From the NCBI GenBank assembly GCA_026706735.1, contig JAPOYD010000017.1, forward strand, positions 1 to 43,066: DNA of 43,066 nucleotides. Reading direction: 5' to 3'. Position numbers and translations under genes: made by a program. This DNA is from Nitrospinota bacterium (GTDB lineage Bacteria > UBA8248). Shown one piece after another: positions 42,620 to 43,066 of the stretch. The notes beneath the pieces were generated by a model. That model saw only the letters and a program-made list of their open reading frames with translations. It ran no database searches and had not been told where the DNA came from. Position 1 is the stretch's first letter, and each line of letters starts with the position of its first letter.

Positions 42620-43066
42620 CTAACCGGGTCCGCCCTCTTCCTCTTGAATGAGTTTTTCCGCCTCGGCCATCTCGTGGAAAAGCGCGCATGTGGCCGAGAA
42701 ATCCCTTTCCAGCTTGTCGAAAAGCTTCTTGATCTGCTCGGGTGAGGCGACTTTCGAGAGCCTGCCATGGACCGCCTGCCAGGCGAGCGTACCGTGGTCG
42801 CCGCGCTGAAAATCCGTTTCTTCGCTCGCCGTTATGGCGTCGTAGACCTCGTGTTCGTGTTCGAGTATATCCCGGAGGACGGGCTCATAGTTCGGGTCGT
42901 CGGATTCAAGATACCGCATGAGGTAGCGCCTGAATTCGGGCTCTTTATCCACCGGCTGCGGGTCGGGCATCTCGCGCAGGATTTGGCACGTGGCGGAGAA
43001 ATCCCGCTCCAGGCGCTCGAAGAGCTGCTCGATGTGAAACGGGGTGAGAATGTCCGTAAGTTCCGT
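42620..43066 (-). CDS. Unknown protein with tandem ~100-residue repeats (5'-truncated)
   Basis: The reading frame is open to the window edge, so the start is missing and the ORF track's ATG at 42970 is internal. The visible part shows one unit of about 100 residues and the end of a preceding one: QLFERLERDFSATCQILREM matches KKLFDKLERDFSATCALFHEM. The units are rich in Glu, Asp and Arg and look all-helical; each has one Cys in the shared motif. I recognise no family. A repeated helical scaffold or a sensor is possible, but no function is claimed. Confidence 0.7.
   Translation of the reverse strand, partial: TELTDILTPFHIEQLFERLERDFSATCQILREMPDPQPVDKEPEFRRYLMRYLESDDPNYEPVLRDILEHEHEVYDAITASEETDFQRGDHGTLAWQAVHGRLSKVASPEQIKKLFDKLERDFSATCALFHEMAEAEKLIQEEEGGPG

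Noticed and set aside
1-43066. CRISPR arrays, insertion sequences, rRNA or tRNA genes, phage genes
   Set aside because: I saw no direct-repeat arrays, transposase or integrase reading frames, or structured RNA genes.

Overview
The window comes from a Gram-negative (diderm, LPS-making) bacterium. From the left edge to about 25.5 kb it is almost entirely an outer-membrane biogenesis island: Lol lipoprotein export, BamA/Skp, the Raetz lipid A pathway, Kdo transfer, heptose synthesis and transfer, LptFG, MsbA and an O-antigen ligase-like protein. The use of LpxI in place of LpxH, a Gfo/Idh/MocA oxidoreductase between lpxA and lpxI, and a DUF374 acyltransferase between lpxB and waaA suggest a Desulfobacterota-like or other deep-branching uncultivated lineage rather than an enteric one. 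I cannot name the organism from the sequence alone.

Layout. 1-14.6 kb (+): lolC/E end, lolD, clpC, bamA, skp, lpxD, fabZ, lpxA, gnnA-like, lpxI, lpxB, DUF374 acyltransferase, waaA and lpxK, tightly spaced or overlapping and probably one long operon. 14.6-16.9 kb (-): lptF then lptG, convergent with lpxK. 17.1-25.5 kb (+): waaF, gmhB, hldA kinase, a 39-codon ORF, a waaC-like gene, a Trm112-like protein, a WaaE-like glycosyltransferase, a possible 71-codon ORF, msbA and a waaL-like gene. 25.5-26.7 kb (-): a PBP5-type carboxypeptidase with a strong promoter. 27.1-28.0 kb (+): dapA, ended by a bidirectional terminator.

28-43 kb is a metabolic and transport region of mixed orientation. It holds an amidohydrolase-fold protein lacking several metal ligands, an MFS transporter, a three-gene ABC importer (binding protein, fused double permease, ATPase) followed by a D-2-hydroxyacid dehydrogenase, and an aquaporin with a plant-TIP-like selectivity filter. 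These are followed by a second hydroxyacid dehydrogenase, an OsmC-family gene interrupted by one in-frame TGA, a TcuA-like flavoprotein, a divergent HdrD-like iron-sulfur protein, a frameshifted Tat-exported intradiol dioxygenase, a VOC protein, and a truncated protein with about 100-residue tandem repeats.

The most notable finding is the OsmC-family gene at 37.4-38.0 kb. Its TGA falls exactly where relatives carry a conserved Cys, the frame continues with well-conserved sequence, and a perfect 6-bp hairpin with a G-first loop lies 20 nt downstream. This is the pattern of a selenoprotein with a bacterial SECIS element, not of a pseudogene. The other genes in the window use TGA as an ordinary stop.
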